DNA of 64,000 bases from Brachynemurus nebulosus (GCA_035578155.1 JAPWDM010000005.1:13854832-13918831), one strand, 5' to 3'; shown: positions 1 to 12,130, counted from the first letter of the stretch. Notes: a model not told the origin generated them from the letters alone. Program-made: numbers and translations.

Positions 1-949
1 TATCCATGGATATAAGTAATATTTACATATTGCAGTTTAATATCTAGATTCGAAAGCAAAAATATATATTTAAAAAAAAAAATAAATAAATATGAATGAA
101 TTCTCATATTTTAGTAATTACAAATACGGCTATATACAATTAAGTGTGGGCTTTTGATTAGTAAAATAAAAAGATTGATTAAAAAAGTACGTATATGCCA
201 TTTTTTACACCTACTTATAAATGGTTAATAAATGATTGAGTACAAAAACAGTGGCGATTTGAATGAAAGTTTCAAATACACACATCTTATTGTCAAATTA
301 TCATATTTTATTGTCAGCAAAAATCGATAACTATCGCTCTAATAATCAAATAATAATTTTTTTGACAGTTTTGAAATAACTCAATTTATGTATTTGCTCA
401 AAAATGATTGAATATTTTTTTGCTGCATTATTATTTTATATCTCTTTTTATTAAATAGCCTTTGTTTTGTGTTTTTTCGTTAACAATTCATTTTTTTTTT
501 CATAATATATGTTAAAATTTCTAATTTTTATAATACAAGTGTAAAATTACCCGAGAGCATATGTTGAAGGCGTTAAATATAAAAAATTAAAAACGAGGAT
601 ATCGTATATTTCTACATAATACTATTACAAACATTTTTTTTTTTAGTTTAAAAAATTAAATTAATATTTATCTACTTTAATGTACTATTTTGTGATTTCA
701 AGGAGTTTCCAAAATGACACATTTTTTTTTTATGTTTATGATCAGGCGCCATCCATCTTGACGCGATATTTTGAGACCGAAGGCAATCTTTGACACATAT
801 AAAATGTTTGCAATTGTTTCTAAATCAACTTAATTTTAACCAATATAAATTAAAAATGTTGCCAAAGGGGCAGGACACATAGCTTCCACGTAGTTAGATT
901 AACTGCATTTAATGTCAAATTACACATGCACCGTAGGTAATGAAATTTA
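1..949. other. AT-rich sequence, no feature recognised
   Basis: Low-complexity AT-rich DNA with many short poly-A and poly-T runs. I see no convincing coding frame, no terminal repeats and no RNA gene. Probably intergenic or intronic. Confidence 0.6.
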
Positions 950-1205
950 TAGGACACCACACATGATCTAAGTCTCAAAATATGAATTTGACGGTAACAT
1001 CATGGCTACCATTCCTCCAATTTCAATAAAATTCCTAGGGGATCATCTAGAAACCAACTCACATAATTTCTAAAAATTTCATCAATATCGACCGAATAGT
1101 TCCGAAATTATGCGACTTGGTGGAATTTTCGGACACACAAACGGACAGACTAACAGAGAGACAAATGCTTGCGCTACTTTAGTAGTCTTGGAAGTAAAAT
1201 ATAAA
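950..1205 (+). repeat. Dispersed repeat family A, copy 1
   Basis: One of three related copies in the window; the others are near 6660-6925 and 37265-37715. Shared features are a stretch reading like 'cataatttctraaaatttcat', a run of GACAGAC-like units, and a 3' end resembling CGCTACTTTAGTAGTCTTGG followed by AAGTAAAAT. The class is unknown. It lies immediately upstream of the Helitron-like element that starts at 1221. Confidence 0.6.
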
Positions 1206-1220
1206 AGTTACAATTTTATA

Positions 1221-2170
1221 TCTGTTATAATAATAAATTTCAAACACTGACTGACTTAATAAATTTCTAACACTGACTGACTGACAGACAACGCACAGCT
1301 TGAACCGTTGGGTTTAGAAGAATGAAATTTTGCGTAGGTGTTCCCCAATCCCTAAGCGTGTTTGAAGAAAACTGTGGATAGCAGTGTGCCAACGAGTGGT
1401 TGATACCGCTTAAGGCATTTAGTTAGTCGCTGTCGGTCACTCAATGCACAACGCATTATGTTGTATTGTTGGACCATTGTTAGCTTGGACCGCACCTTGC
1501 TCCGTCCGACAATACGTGTTTTGTAATTGTGTCTGTGACAACTAACACAGTTGCAAAGATCAAACCAACACCACTACACACAGTGTGTACCTACACAGCA
1601 TAGTGGTGGGAAATAGAGGGGATTTTTTGTCTACATTGGTATCACTAGTGCAGAGATAGCAACTTGGCTTCTGATTATTCTGTGGTGTTCCCTATGTAAC
1701 GTAGATGAGCACTAAGAAAGGATTTTTGAAAATTCGTCAAGTGGGTTTAATAGGGGATAAAAATTTGTATGTAAATTCGTTATTTTTGATGTTAGTGGTA
1801 TGTAAAAATATGTTACTCTATGGCTATTAAAATAAATAATATATTATTGAATAAATCATTAACACTGACCGACAGAAAACGCATTGCCTAAACTGTTGGG
1901 TTTAGAAGGACGAAATTTAGCACAGGAGATATGAAAATTAGCGTTTAGGCTTCTATTTATAAATAAAAGTCAGTTGTGTAAACGTTTCTGGAAGTTTATT
2001 TCCTAAGGGGTTAAAACAGGAAATGAAAGTTCATATGCGAAGTTCGTCATTTTTGAAGTTAGAAATGTGGATATTGATTTAGGCTTTTGAAAAACATTAA
2101 AAGTGAGCAGAAAGTGAGTACCTAACAAAAAGATGTTGTCGATGGGAAATTCCATCGGGTATACGGCTAG
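1221..2170 (+). mobile_element. Helitron-like non-autonomous element, possibly two copies joined
   Basis: The right end has the classical Helitron 3' structure: a hairpin with stem CGATGG (2140-2145), loop GAAATT and stem CCATCG (2152-2157), a 9-nt spacer, then CTAG (2167-2170) followed by a host T. The proposed left end is TC at 1221 after a host A, which fits A|T target insertion. Two related internal starts, 'aacactgactgac' near 1245-1285 and 'aacactgaccgacag' near 1860, suggest a tandem or nested pair. The central 1365-1700 segment may be a further insertion. No Rep/helicase coding sequence is present, so the element depends on an autonomous partner. The 3' end is well supported; the 5' end is inferred. 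Confidence 0.7.
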
Positions 2171-3514
2171 TTTTGTAATAAAATATATAAATTGTTTTGG
2201 GAAAATTATTCAAAATCTCATATGATTGTGTATTAATATTGCTAAAGAAGATCTTTCTTCGAATATAAATCCATGGGTAGGTACTGCACTTAGACTATCC
2301 TTAAATTTTTGCAAAAGTGATAGGACTGCATTAAGCCGATCTTAATACTATATCGAATGTCCTTTACCCAGCGAAATCGAATATATATCTGTATTCTTAT
2401 GTGTTAGAAAAAAAGTTTTCTCCTAATGTAGATCGGGCTTGATTGGATTCTTTAAATAAAAAACAGGATTACCTTTAAAAAAATAAACACAATAAACTTG
2501 ATTTAAATATGTATGAATAGTCTGATAAACTGTTTTTTTGAATAAAAATATTAAATTTTATGAAAATAAAAGTAAATAAAAAAACGTTTTATCTAAAATT
2601 GTATACCCAAATAGAGAATGAATCTAAAAAAGCGGAAATTTTTATGAGGTGAACCAGGAAAGAATAACTAAATTACTAAGTACTGTGAACTAAATAATAT
2701 TATCGTAGAGAATTATCTAAATGAAGAAATTTTTTCCCTTTTCACTACACATCGTTTAACAAGAAACTGATTTTATTAAAATTTTTTTACAACAGGTTAA
2801 TTTTTTCTATTCAAAATCATATTCTAAATGTGTGTATGTCTAATTACATATGTTTTCTCGTTAGGTAAGACTTTTTTTATTGTACATCTGGACCTTAAAA
2901 AATATATTCATAATTTTTTTCTATTAGTTTTATTACAAAAAATAATCTTGAGAAAAAAATTGGGTCATATTTACCGGACATAGTTTTTATTTTCTCACAA
3001 TGTGATGTAAGAATCTAAATATAAAGATCTTTTTTTCTTGTCACAAAAAAATTATGGACCCCAGAGCATTTTTTGTTTCAAAAGTATTTTATATTTAAAT
3101 TAGAAACGACCAAAAGCGTGTCAAACATGCCAACGGTAGAGTTTCGTAACGTAAAAATAAAGTTGTCGACGCAAGTCAACGGAAATAATTTTCGTTTTCA
3201 AATTTTTTGAATCCACAGTCCACGAAGAAAAATTACACAGACGGGACTTAAAAGTGGTAAGGCAATAAGGTAAAGGCAACTTTAACATATTTTTTAAAGA
3301 CCTTTTAAAGAAGGTATCCCAAAAATCAATAACTATCTCCATACCAAATTTCGTCTTAATAGATGCAAAAGTTAAAAAGTAATTTTGAGCTGCGGTGAAG
3401 CGACTATAAGGGTTTTTTGCTTACTACGAAACCCTAAAAATTATACTTATAAAAAGAAATCAAGTATAAATAGAAAAAAACCTTTCATATGTTAATCATA
3501 AGGATATAAAATTA
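2171..3514. other. AT-rich sequence, no feature recognised
   Basis: Nothing supportable is seen here. A 73-codon open frame at 3121-3342 has no recognisable motif. A short relic resembling common insect repeats ('gaaaccctaaaaat') lies near 3429. Confidence 0.5.
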
Positions 3515-4210
3515 CTAGCTTTACTCGTGACGTTGTTCACGCGAAACGTTGAGTAGTTTATTTTTCCAATTTGTAGTTTCTTGAAACACAAAATGCATAA
3601 AATTGTCTCCAAATTGACAATTGTGTATTTATTGTATTTTTCGGTACACAATTAGCAACATTTTCTTTGATTTCAGATTCAGAAAAATTTTAATACAATA
3701 TTCAATTTATTTACATTTTGTTACTATAGTTATGAAATTATGAAATATGTAAATTTACGTAATGCGTATACATGCTCAAAATGGTTTTTACATTTTCCCA
3801 TGGGAATGAGAAATTCTTTCGAAGTGAAAAGTATCTTAGATGTTAATCCAGATAAAAATTTATCATCACACCAAATTTCATTAAAATTCGTCCAGTAGTT
3901 TTTACGTAATGTGTGTACAATATACATGTTCAAAATAGTTTTTCCAGTTTCCCGTGGGAATGAGACATTTTCCCGAAATAAAAAGTATATTAGATGTTGA
4001 ACCAGGTAATAAGTTATCATCACACCAAATTTCATTAAAATCCGTCCCGTAGTTTTTGCGTGATGCGTGAACAGACAGACAGACAGATAAAAATTTTAAA
4101 AATCGCTGTTTTGATATCTACATCGATAACTATTTACAATACTAGTACAATTTTCAAAAAATATTCTATGTACAGAAACGATCTCGTTGCAGTTTTATTA
4201 TATGTATAGA
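3515..4210 (-). mobile_element. Helitron-like non-autonomous element, family B, complete copy
   Basis: Read on the minus strand, it starts TCTATACATATAATAAAACT (the 5' TC is at 4210, preceded by a host A) and ends with CTAG (3518 to 3515), followed by a host T. A short hairpin, stem CGTGA, loop ACAACG, stem TCACG, lies 7 nt before CTAG. These are the family hallmarks of Helitrons. The interior holds a tandem unit of about 140 bp ('ggacgrattttaatgaaatttgg ... ctcattcccacgggaa'). That repeat explains the open frame seen at 3730-4035, which is not a gene. A related truncated copy lies at 22406-22925. Confidence 0.8.
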
Positions 4211-4694
4211 TTTATTTATTCAGTTCTTCATTTTATGTCCAAATATCCAAGTTATGAAAATTACTTATGGTTAAATATTTGAATACTATTTACTTTAACA
4301 GTTTATTTTCTTACTTTTAACGAATAATGTTATAAGTTAGAATACTCGTATTTCTAATAGGATCTGTATTTTCCTAACTGGGCTGTCTTTAAATGCCTTA
4401 TTTACTTTCAGATTCAGGGTAATAGTTGTAATTGTAGCCAAATTAAGACATATGTATACTAATCGTTAAATTGATCACTAAATGCGACAAAATAACAAAT
4501 GGAGTTATTCTGAATTATTGGTGTATTAAATGCAGTTGGAATTTCCCTTAAAACGTTTAAGTATTGATTGCACAATACGACAATACTGAAAAGAAATTGG
4601 AATTATTTTGTATAAAAATTTCACACTGAAATTAATTGAAGCATATAAATTAAGTTTGTAAGTTTCTATATGAATTTTTTATTAAATATACTCT

Positions 4695-5018
4695 AAAAAA
4701 CGGGTTAAAAAATGCCTAATTATTATAATGCCTAAAAAGTGTAAAGATTACTCTGACCTTATTTTTAGTGTAACAGGATAAATTCAATTATGTATTTTTA
4801 AGTAATTTCTGTATATCTTATTATTATTGTTTAATATTCTATTAATAAGAATGTCATTTTAGACAACTGTATGAAAAATACATGATGAATTTATAACGAA
4901 ACGCTGCAAAAATTCAAACTTGTATATTTTTCATTCAACAGTGTAAAATTGCAGTTTCGTCGACATAAAAATTATTAAATTTAAGTAATTTTAGGCATTT
5001 TTATAACCTATTTTTTAC
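4695..5018. repeat. Inverted-repeat element, about 324 bp, MITE-like
   Basis: The left end (TAAAAAACGGGTTAAAAAAT then GCCTAATTATT) is the approximate reverse complement of the right end (AATTTTAGGCATTTTTATAA then CCTATTTTTTAC). A related end occurs near 27404-27490. No clear target-site duplication was found, so the superfamily is unassigned. Confidence 0.5.
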
Positions 5019-5150
5019 AATGAAAAATCAAAATTAAGATGTTTTTATTACTTCTTTCTCCTAAGTTGAAGTTGTTTCATAAGTTTTTATATAATTAATC
5101 AATGGGAGGTAAAAACATCTATAAACCTGTAGGTCAGATACGTTCTATAC

Positions 5151-6390
5151 TAGTGGTTCCCAAACTCTTTTGGCCCACGGACCCCTTTTCATAGTCAAAA
5201 GTTGCTCACGGACCCGGGGTGAAAAACTACATAAATGCATAATTTAGAAAACACAAAAATTTAATTTTGATGTTTTGAATGGTAAATGATGGCGTAAGAA
5301 TAAAATATAAATAAAATATTTTGTTGAAGAAGTAGATATTTATTGAAATTATAACTTTTTTTTTTAATATACAAAAAAAAAAAAAAAAATGACTTGGATA
5401 AACCTGATGGGATAGTTATGAGTGTATTTATGTCCGGCTCAATGTTTATGAGTAGCAACCGCAAATCCCCGTGAGTATTATTAATCTCCGGTCGGTTTTT
5501 TTTTGTGATGAGGCTTATAACGGCACTGAACCCACATTTTACCAAATAGGAAGACGGAAAAGCAATCAACAGCTTCTGTACAATAACCCATAATTCTCAT
5601 TCAATGGACTGGGACTTCTTAACTTATAATATGATATTTCGTTCGAATTATCGTGTTCACTTAGTATTACAAAATACTAATATACCAAAAATGTATCTAA
5701 ATACAAGATACAAAATGAATTTTTAAAAGAAGTAATTCAGATACAAGATGAAAATACGTATTTTCTATCTTGTCTCTGTACTCTGTGTATTTCAGATACT
5801 TGTATCTTAAATAAGTCTCATCTCTGATCATTAATAATATCTATATTCTTTAGTGAATGTTAAGGGATAACTGCAATCAACTTAAACAAGAGTATAACTT
5901 TTCTTAAATACATTTACATTAAAAAGAGATATTAATTTTATTCAAAATTATACTTCTTTTTGTCCAAGACTAAAAAAATTTGTTGTGTACACTTCAAATC
6001 ATGCATAACACACAACTAAATTTTGATTAGATGCGCGACTCTTTTATAGTTCATATTATAAATTAGTTACTGCAGGTATCGGCTCAGTTGCGTTCCTGTA
6101 TAAACCTGTATAGATAGGCCTAACTCACCGTGATGTCGTTATTACTACTTGTATTTTATGCACCTATCTATATTTATACTTGCTTAGGACGTAAAAATCT
6201 CTAATAATAATTTGTTCATTGTTATTTAACTTCCATATTAATGAAAATTTGTCACAATCTTTTTATCTTATATTAAACCTTGCGTGGACCCCCTGACGTA
6301 GTTCAGGGACCCCCAAATAAATTTTGCACGGACCCCTGACTGATCCCACGGACCCCTGGGGGTCCGTAGGGACCACTTTGGTAACCACTG
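5151..6390 (-). mobile_element. hAT-superfamily element, internally deleted, copy A
   Basis: The element is flanked by a perfect 8-bp duplication, TTCTATAC, at 5143-5150 and 6391-6398. An 8-bp TSD is diagnostic for hAT. Termini are TAGTGGTTCCCAAAC on the left and GGTAACCACTG on the right, close to the common hAT start CAGTGGTT. The subterminal regions are rich in 'acggacccc' repeats. On the minus strand near the left end it retains part of the C-terminal transposase frame (separate entry). At 1240 bp it is far too short to be autonomous. About 175 bp (5650-5826) has no match in copy B and ends in reverse-complemented CAGAGATGAGAC, which may be a nested hAT-type MITE. Confidence 0.9.
5405..5569 (-). 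pseudogene. hAT transposase C-terminal remnant
   Basis: The minus-strand frame reads FPSSYLVKCGFSAVISLITK and then KNRPEINNTHGDLRLLLINI before degenerating. This resembles the C-terminal segment of ZBED/SCAND3-like hAT transposases, where a serine-rich loop, a 'lltkkrnrl' basic stretch and 'gDLRLlL' follow in order. Only about 55 residues survive of a protein usually longer than 500. The same segment is found in copy B (19192-19350), so it was already present in the family's deleted ancestor. The DDE catalytic core is missing and the remnant cannot be functional. Confidence 0.65.
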
Positions 6391-6659
6391 TTCTATACAA
6401 ACATATTTATTTTATAGCATGAAACAATTCATTCTGCGTATAATACGACAGGTGGAAACTGGTTCTTAAGATTCAAAATAAAATTACAATTATCACAGCA
6501 AAAAAAAATTAAATCTGTATAAGATATTATTTTATTAATTAATAAAATATCAAACATCAATGAGTGTCATCAACATTGTAGTATAACCATAACGAATTAT
6601 TTCCCAAGATTGTTAATAATTTTTGTCAAAAATATTGTACTTTTGATACAATTTCTTTC

Positions 6660-6925
6660 AAATTTCTAATATTTTATACTTCCAGGCATTACTTACCCAA
6701 CTGCCAACAACTGATTTGAGCAAAATCATTCGAATCATTTTATGCATTAAAAAATTTTTGAGAACTTACAGACGGACAAATAGGTGGACTGGAATTTGTT
6801 CAGAAGTTCTAAACATAAAAAACGAGTGGAAATTTCTATTTTGGCGAACAATTTTTTCGACACTCAAAAGCGATTTGAAAAAGCTTCCGCTAGTTTAGTG
6901 GACTCGAAAGCAAAATAAAAGTCTA
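6660..6925 (+). repeat. Dispersed repeat family A, copy 2 (degraded)
   Basis: The 3' part, GCTTCCGCTAGTTTAGTGGA followed by CTCGAAAGCAAAATAAAA, aligns with the ends of the copies at about 1165-1203 and 37675-37712. An 'acagacggacaaat' run precedes it, as in the other copies. A 60-codon open frame here is a translation of the repeat. Confidence 0.5.
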
Positions 6926-7867
6926 GGTAAAAAATTAGAAAGCGGAAGTACCTCAAGCCTTGCATTATATGGGATTCAATATTATGATTTTTCTCAAAGA
7001 AACCTGTATTAGTTTGCTATAGACGATTATCGATTACCTATTATTCACCCTGTTTTCATATTAAAAATTTTAATTAAATATTAATTTAAAATTTATTAGC
7101 GCCAGAAAATTTATGACCAATATACATAAATAATCAATTTCTAATTTGTCTACAATTTTTATTGCTTACAAATTTACCTGTATATAATTTTCTAATAAAT
7201 ATGTCTTTATTTAATGCATGCATTTTATCGGTAATGTTATCTCTATTTTAATTGGAATGTACAAAACAAAAATAAATTTTGTACGCAACTTATTTTTTTC
7301 TTTTTTTTTAAAATATAAATATTTAATACTTTTTAAAATTTAATAATCAAATATTAATTTTTCATTTTGTTTTACTATAAAATAAAAATTAATCAGAAAT
7401 TATTAAAAATTCAAAATGATTTTTACTTGATTTTTATCATTAAATTCTATAATTACCTATTGAGTACCTATTGGTAGTTAGATACAGATGAAGCAAAATT
7501 ATAAAGTTTATTTTTCAAATTGTGATTTAGAAAATAAATTTGTTATTGTTTTTGGTTTTCAAAAGCACCTCTTCTGATTTTTTTAGAAATTTTGATTTAA
7601 AGCAAGGTCTGAAAAGCATTTCTGTTTCAACACTCATATAAAAAAACAATTTCTTTTACCTAATCGAAAGATCCAATAGAGTATTATTTTTATGCACAGA
7701 TACTAAAATTAAAGAAAACGTTAGAAACTAATTGTACAGACAGCATTTATTTGTAACTAACGATACAAATAAAAATAAAGTAACAGTATGGATTTCACTG
7801 ATAACGATCTCGATTGTAGTGACTTAAAAATTTGGTCTCTTAACAATGCATTGGATTTTTCAATATA
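6926..7867. other. AT-rich sequence, no feature recognised
   Basis: No coding frame, terminal repeat or RNA gene could be supported. Confidence 0.5.
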
Positions 7868-9387
7868 GGGGAGAGTGGTCCCATATCCACCGCCCAAATG
7901 ATAAAGGCCATAAATGTGCCAAAAATCAATTTTTTGCTATGTTCAAAGTTGTATTCTGTAAAGGGATCATTTTTCTATATTTTACGCCAGTTGGTGAGGT
8001 TTGTGGGTGTCGTCAAGTGAGAGATACTCAGGCGAAAATAAAAATGTACGTTTTCGATGTGCTCAGAAATGGCGGTCCGAAACCGACCTCCATATGATCT
8101 GAAACCGACCCACTAATATCTTCATTAAATTCCGAAAATAAACAAAATTTGGAATTTTTATCATAATTTGTGAGTAAGAAACTACGATTTGAAATAAACT
8201 GAAAGAATTTTTTAATTTATTCGAATTCATTTCAAGGCCATTTTTAGAAAATACATATACATACTTAGATGAACTAAATAATGAATATAAATAAATTTCA
8301 ATCGCCGTAATCTGAGCTGTCTTCTATTTTATAGTAATTGCGAATTATTCGCACGTGTAGTTTTGAGTAAGCCCATCCCAAAGCGGCATGCCAAATTGTA
8401 TCACTGCAACTGTCTGACGCAGAAGCGTCGGATTTCTTTTCGCAGTTTAGCGTTTGAATATTCGTCCCATTTTTAAGTATACAGTAAAAAAATTTGTGTT
8501 CTGGGTAAAAAAAAAAAAAAAAATAGTGGTTAATATTTTTGTGTTAAATAAGTAACACAACCCTGCGTTAATGTAACATTTCGTGTTTGTGTTAAATGGA
8601 AATATTAACACAAATTTCGATTTAACAGAATAAAAATGTTAACCTGTTTTGAACAGCAAGGAAGCAACACAATATTTGTGTAGAGCAAAAGAATGCTATA
8701 AGTACCTAACTTACATTAGAATATATATCTACCAAAATATATATAATAAAGAAGATGAGAGCAATTCTTATTACTAAGCAAAACCGAAAAATTAAGTTTT
8801 TCAGTTATTGACGAATATAGTTTTATTAAACGGTTAAAAATGAAATAATTTTCCTACATTTTAAGGTTATTTTGTTACAGATTCGGTTACAAACAATCAT
8901 GTAAGCTTACTTGAGATTGTATTATATAATATACAATCTCGTAAGCTTACATGATTTTTTTTAACTGAATCTGTATTTTTTTTTATTCTCGTATTTGTTT
9001 CCATATATATGTACCAATATGTACATATACCTAATCCCCCCCCCCGGCTCTACTTAGCTAGTCGTGCACGCGTCAAGTGTGCACTTCTCCCAAGTGGTAA
9101 CACATTAAAATAACTTAACTTTAGATTTTTCTTTAAACAAACAACACCTCTACGTTCAATTTTGTGTAGCTCGAAATTGAACTCTATTGTGGTCGAAACA
9201 CAAATGACACGAAAATTTTACTACGAGATGGAAAGTAATGATAGCTATAAGCTATATCTATATCCAAATTGTCTATGTTATGACAGCATTTCATTACCAC
9301 TATCAACAATTCGGCCTGCAGCACCATCGCTGGGAAACATAGGGAGGTCGGAATGGTACGACCGGTCGATATGGGACCACCCTCACC
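7868..9387. mobile_element. 1.5-kb DNA transposon-like element, unassigned superfamily
   Basis: The left end is GGGGAGAGTGGTCCCATATC and the right end is the reverse complement of GGTGAGGGTGGTCCCATATC. Both ends abut TA, so the duplication is TA or a longer palindrome. 'Gaaaccgacc' motifs occur subterminally (8072-8110). The interior contains a 98-bp hairpin (8877-8974), a run of about 11 C near 9037 and a patch of TTAACACAAA-type inverted motifs (8525-8670). The GGGGAGA(G/C)TGG start resembles that of the element at 38286-39190, so the two may share a superfamily. No transposase frame was found. Confidence 0.65.
8877..8974. repeat. 98-bp hairpin (foldback), nested
   Basis: Arms of about 48 bp read ACAGATTCGGTTACAAACAA onwards. 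They pair with ACAGATTCAGTTAAAAAAAA onwards on the opposite strand, and both continue into TCATGTAAGCTTAC and GAGATTGTAT. The loop is a few AT bases. Probably a mini-MITE inserted in the 7868-9387 element. Confidence 0.75.
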
Positions 9388-10569
9388 TACATTTGATAAA
9401 ATTTATTCGAATATAAAGACGATTTCGAAAATAAATACTACTTTTTTAAGGTTTTAAAAAAAATAACCTTGATACCCATATAATTTTGTCATATCTATCT
9501 GTTCGTCCATGTTTCACAGCCCCATAATTCCGATATTTTTCGGCCTAAAACCATATACTTGAAGCGTCCTCTCACTTCAATCTAATTTTTTTTTTAAATT
9601 AAATTGAAAAGTAAGCAAAAATATTTTGTCCAAAATTATACTATATTCGACTGACCACAATCTTGTAATTTTTTATCAATTTGTTGATTAAATTATTTTT
9701 TCTTTTATTTCATCGAAAAAAATTTATTAAATGTTTTTGAACATTTAATTATGTAAATTTTTAGCAAGTGAATAAATATATTAATTATATTCATCAAAGG
9801 GGGTCTTCACCAATTTATTTGAAAAAGAAAACGACAAATTATAATATATCTTCAATTAAAGTAACGTATAAATTTATTGGTCTACGCCTACGAATTATAC
9901 AGATACTTGTGCTGTTTGGGACAGTGGAGAAGTACATTCGCATATCGACCAGAGGCGAATCTAGTCTTTAGCTTAGGGAGAGATGTCACCTAGGTATTCC
10001 ACCAGTCTGACAACTTATTAAATTATTTCTTTATTTAACAGTTTTAGCAGTCATAAGGCTTTTCATATCCAAAAAATAAAATTGCATATTTGTAATTATA
10101 ATAAATAAATGAAATATTCCGGTTCAATTTTTGTCAGATTATATTATACATATAAATAAAGCAATAGGATCGAAAATTTTGAACAAACTGATCTTTTAAG
10201 TTAATCTTCACTTTAAAACTGTTATTCCCAAAATGATAATGTATAATATTACAGTTTCAACTTGACTTTAGTTTTATGTGTTGTTAGTTGTAAATCAAAA
10301 TAAAAAATAACGTTACTGTATTAATTAAGATTTCTTTATTTAATCTAATTTTTAAAATGAATTATTTGTTATGATTTTGATCAATAAAACAACAAATAAT
10401 ATAACGCCCACTTATCCATTTGTTTTGAAAATAGTGATTCTTAAATTTCAGGTACATAATTGTACAAAAAAATGAGCGTTATTCCTAATATAATGTAAAT
10501 TTAGTTAATCGAAAAACTTTATAATACGAAATTCTTGTTTTGATGCAATAGATGACGCTGTTAGATTGG
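9388..10569. other. AT-rich sequence, possible solo hAT end
   Basis: No gene seen. At about 9951, CAGAGGCGAATCTAG resembles a hAT terminal sequence, but no partner end was located. The rest is anonymous AT-rich DNA. Confidence 0.4.
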
Positions 10570-10679
10570 CTACTTGATTTCAGTACTAAGAGCTGCTGTG
10601 CTAGGTAATGTGATCGCTTCTCTACGGTACTGGCTGCCCACGATGCGTGTCATTGGCATGAGTCTTCTAACGAGTTTAC

Positions 10680-11186
10680 CACAAGTTACCGCCGCTATCG
10701 CATATATTATATACTGCGTGAGTTTTTCGAGAGTTGCCATTTTTATTACAGCCAAACCGTTGATTTAATCGAAAAATTGTTCAAATAAGAGTTGTAGATA
10801 TCGACGGGGGCAACCGATTGCTATAGTTAGGAGCTTTGTAGCTCTTATGGTTTTCGAGCTATGATACAAACTTATAGATTTTTAAATGGGACTAAATATT
10901 AATTTTTCGATAAAACTGATCTAATGCATTAATCAGCAACATAAATGAGCAAAAAAAATTTTTTTTAACCAAGTTTAATTTTTTAATTTTTCTTTAATTT
11001 ATCAGTTAGGCGGTAAAAATATGCATATGTACTTGAGGCTACTTCAACCGATAGTGTTTTTCTTGGTTACATTTCCATTACATCCAATAAAAGAACCTTT
11101 TCCAGTACCATTTCTATCATAAAAATTTGGTTGTAATAGAAATGGCAACTTTCAAAAAACTCACATTGTATATTAAGTAGTGATTC
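10680..11186. repeat. Inverted duplication of a conserved ~60-bp segment
   Basis: The minus strand at about 10757-10690 reads TGTAATAAAAATGGCAACTC and continues tcgaaaaactcac. The plus strand at about 11128-11186 reads TGTAATAGAAATGGCAACTT and continues tcaaaaaactcac. The two copies face each other about 370 bp apart. Overlapping open frames on both strands at 10570-10768 are short and lack recognisable domains. This is likely a mobile-element remnant; the class is unknown. Confidence 0.5.
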
Positions 11187-11633
11187 AAATATGTGACCCA
11201 CGCTGTACATCATAAGATCTACATTGAATTTATTAATAATAATACTACTCTAATTTTTTCTAATCGTGGATCATTTTCAATTACCATATTATCAATGAAA
11301 TAAATCTCGTTAATCCAATATACGAAAATATATTTGTTTGACATAGACAATCTACGCCCAAAAATAAAACATATTTTCAATTAAATTGATAAAAATCAAA
11401 TTGTGAGGTCTTCCTTTAAACTAAATTGTAAATTGAATTTAATTTATGTCAGTTATTTAATTTTATTATTATGATTATTAACATAGCAATAATAGTTTTA
11501 GTTTAACTTAGCCACGATACTGTTATAGTATCAGTTTTGGAATTCTCTCTAAAATGCACGGGTTATTAAGTTTAATCTTTCATTATTTTCTATATTATTA
11601 CAAGTATACAATGTCTTGTTTTTATTGGTTTTG
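11187..11633. other. AT-rich sequence, no feature recognised
   Basis: Nothing supportable seen. Confidence 0.5.
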
Positions 11634-11637
11634 TTAA

Positions 11638-12126
11638 CACTATGAGGCCCGAGCACTTTCACAGTAAACTTCCCCGGAAGCCGACAATATTTTTAAACAA
11701 ATTTATGTAAACAAGTACATAAAATGATTCCACAGAACACTAAATGCTTCAACATGTACGTGTTAGGCAGGTCAGAAAATGAGTACATACATAGTTATTA
11801 TTTTTGATAAAATACACATATACATACAAACATACAATACACACATTCATACGTATGTGGATACAAATATTATTTGTAAATAAAAGATGCAGCCTAGATA
11901 TTTTGATAATAAAACATATTGTTATGTATATTTAATACATAATATGTACAAAAAATGGAAAGTGTCCGGTACGTAGTAATAAATTATTTTTATTAGAATA
12001 ACATAAAATCCTTTTTATAAGTATGTATTTTTAAGTGTTTTGTTTATTATTCTAAATATTGATCGCGGTCGGCCTCTGAGGATGTTTTGTTTGGTTTCGG
12101 ATGCCGAAGCCATGGGACTGAAAGTG
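11638..12126. mobile_element. piggyBac-like non-autonomous element
   Basis: It is flanked by TTAA at 11634-11637 and 12127-12130. The inward-facing ends read CACTATGAGGCCC (left) and CACTTTCAGTCCC (right, reverse complement), 10 of 13 matching. TTAA duplication is the hallmark of piggyBac (and also Kolobok) elements. The right end CATGGGACTGAAAGTGTTAA (12111-12130) recurs exactly at 42559-42578. The interior is AT-rich with 'acatacata' runs and encodes nothing recognisable. Confidence 0.6.
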
Positions 12127-12130
12127 TTAA

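Noticed and set aside
3730..4035. 101-codon open frame with an internally repeating peptide
   Set aside because: Explained by the tandem units of the Helitron-like element.
9951..9966. hAT element starting CAGAGGCGAATCTAG
   Set aside because: No partner terminus or 8-bp duplication located.
10570..10768. Overlapping open frames on both strands
   Set aside because: Short, no domain, and the segment is partly duplicated in inverted orientation at 11128-11186, so a repeat is the better explanation.
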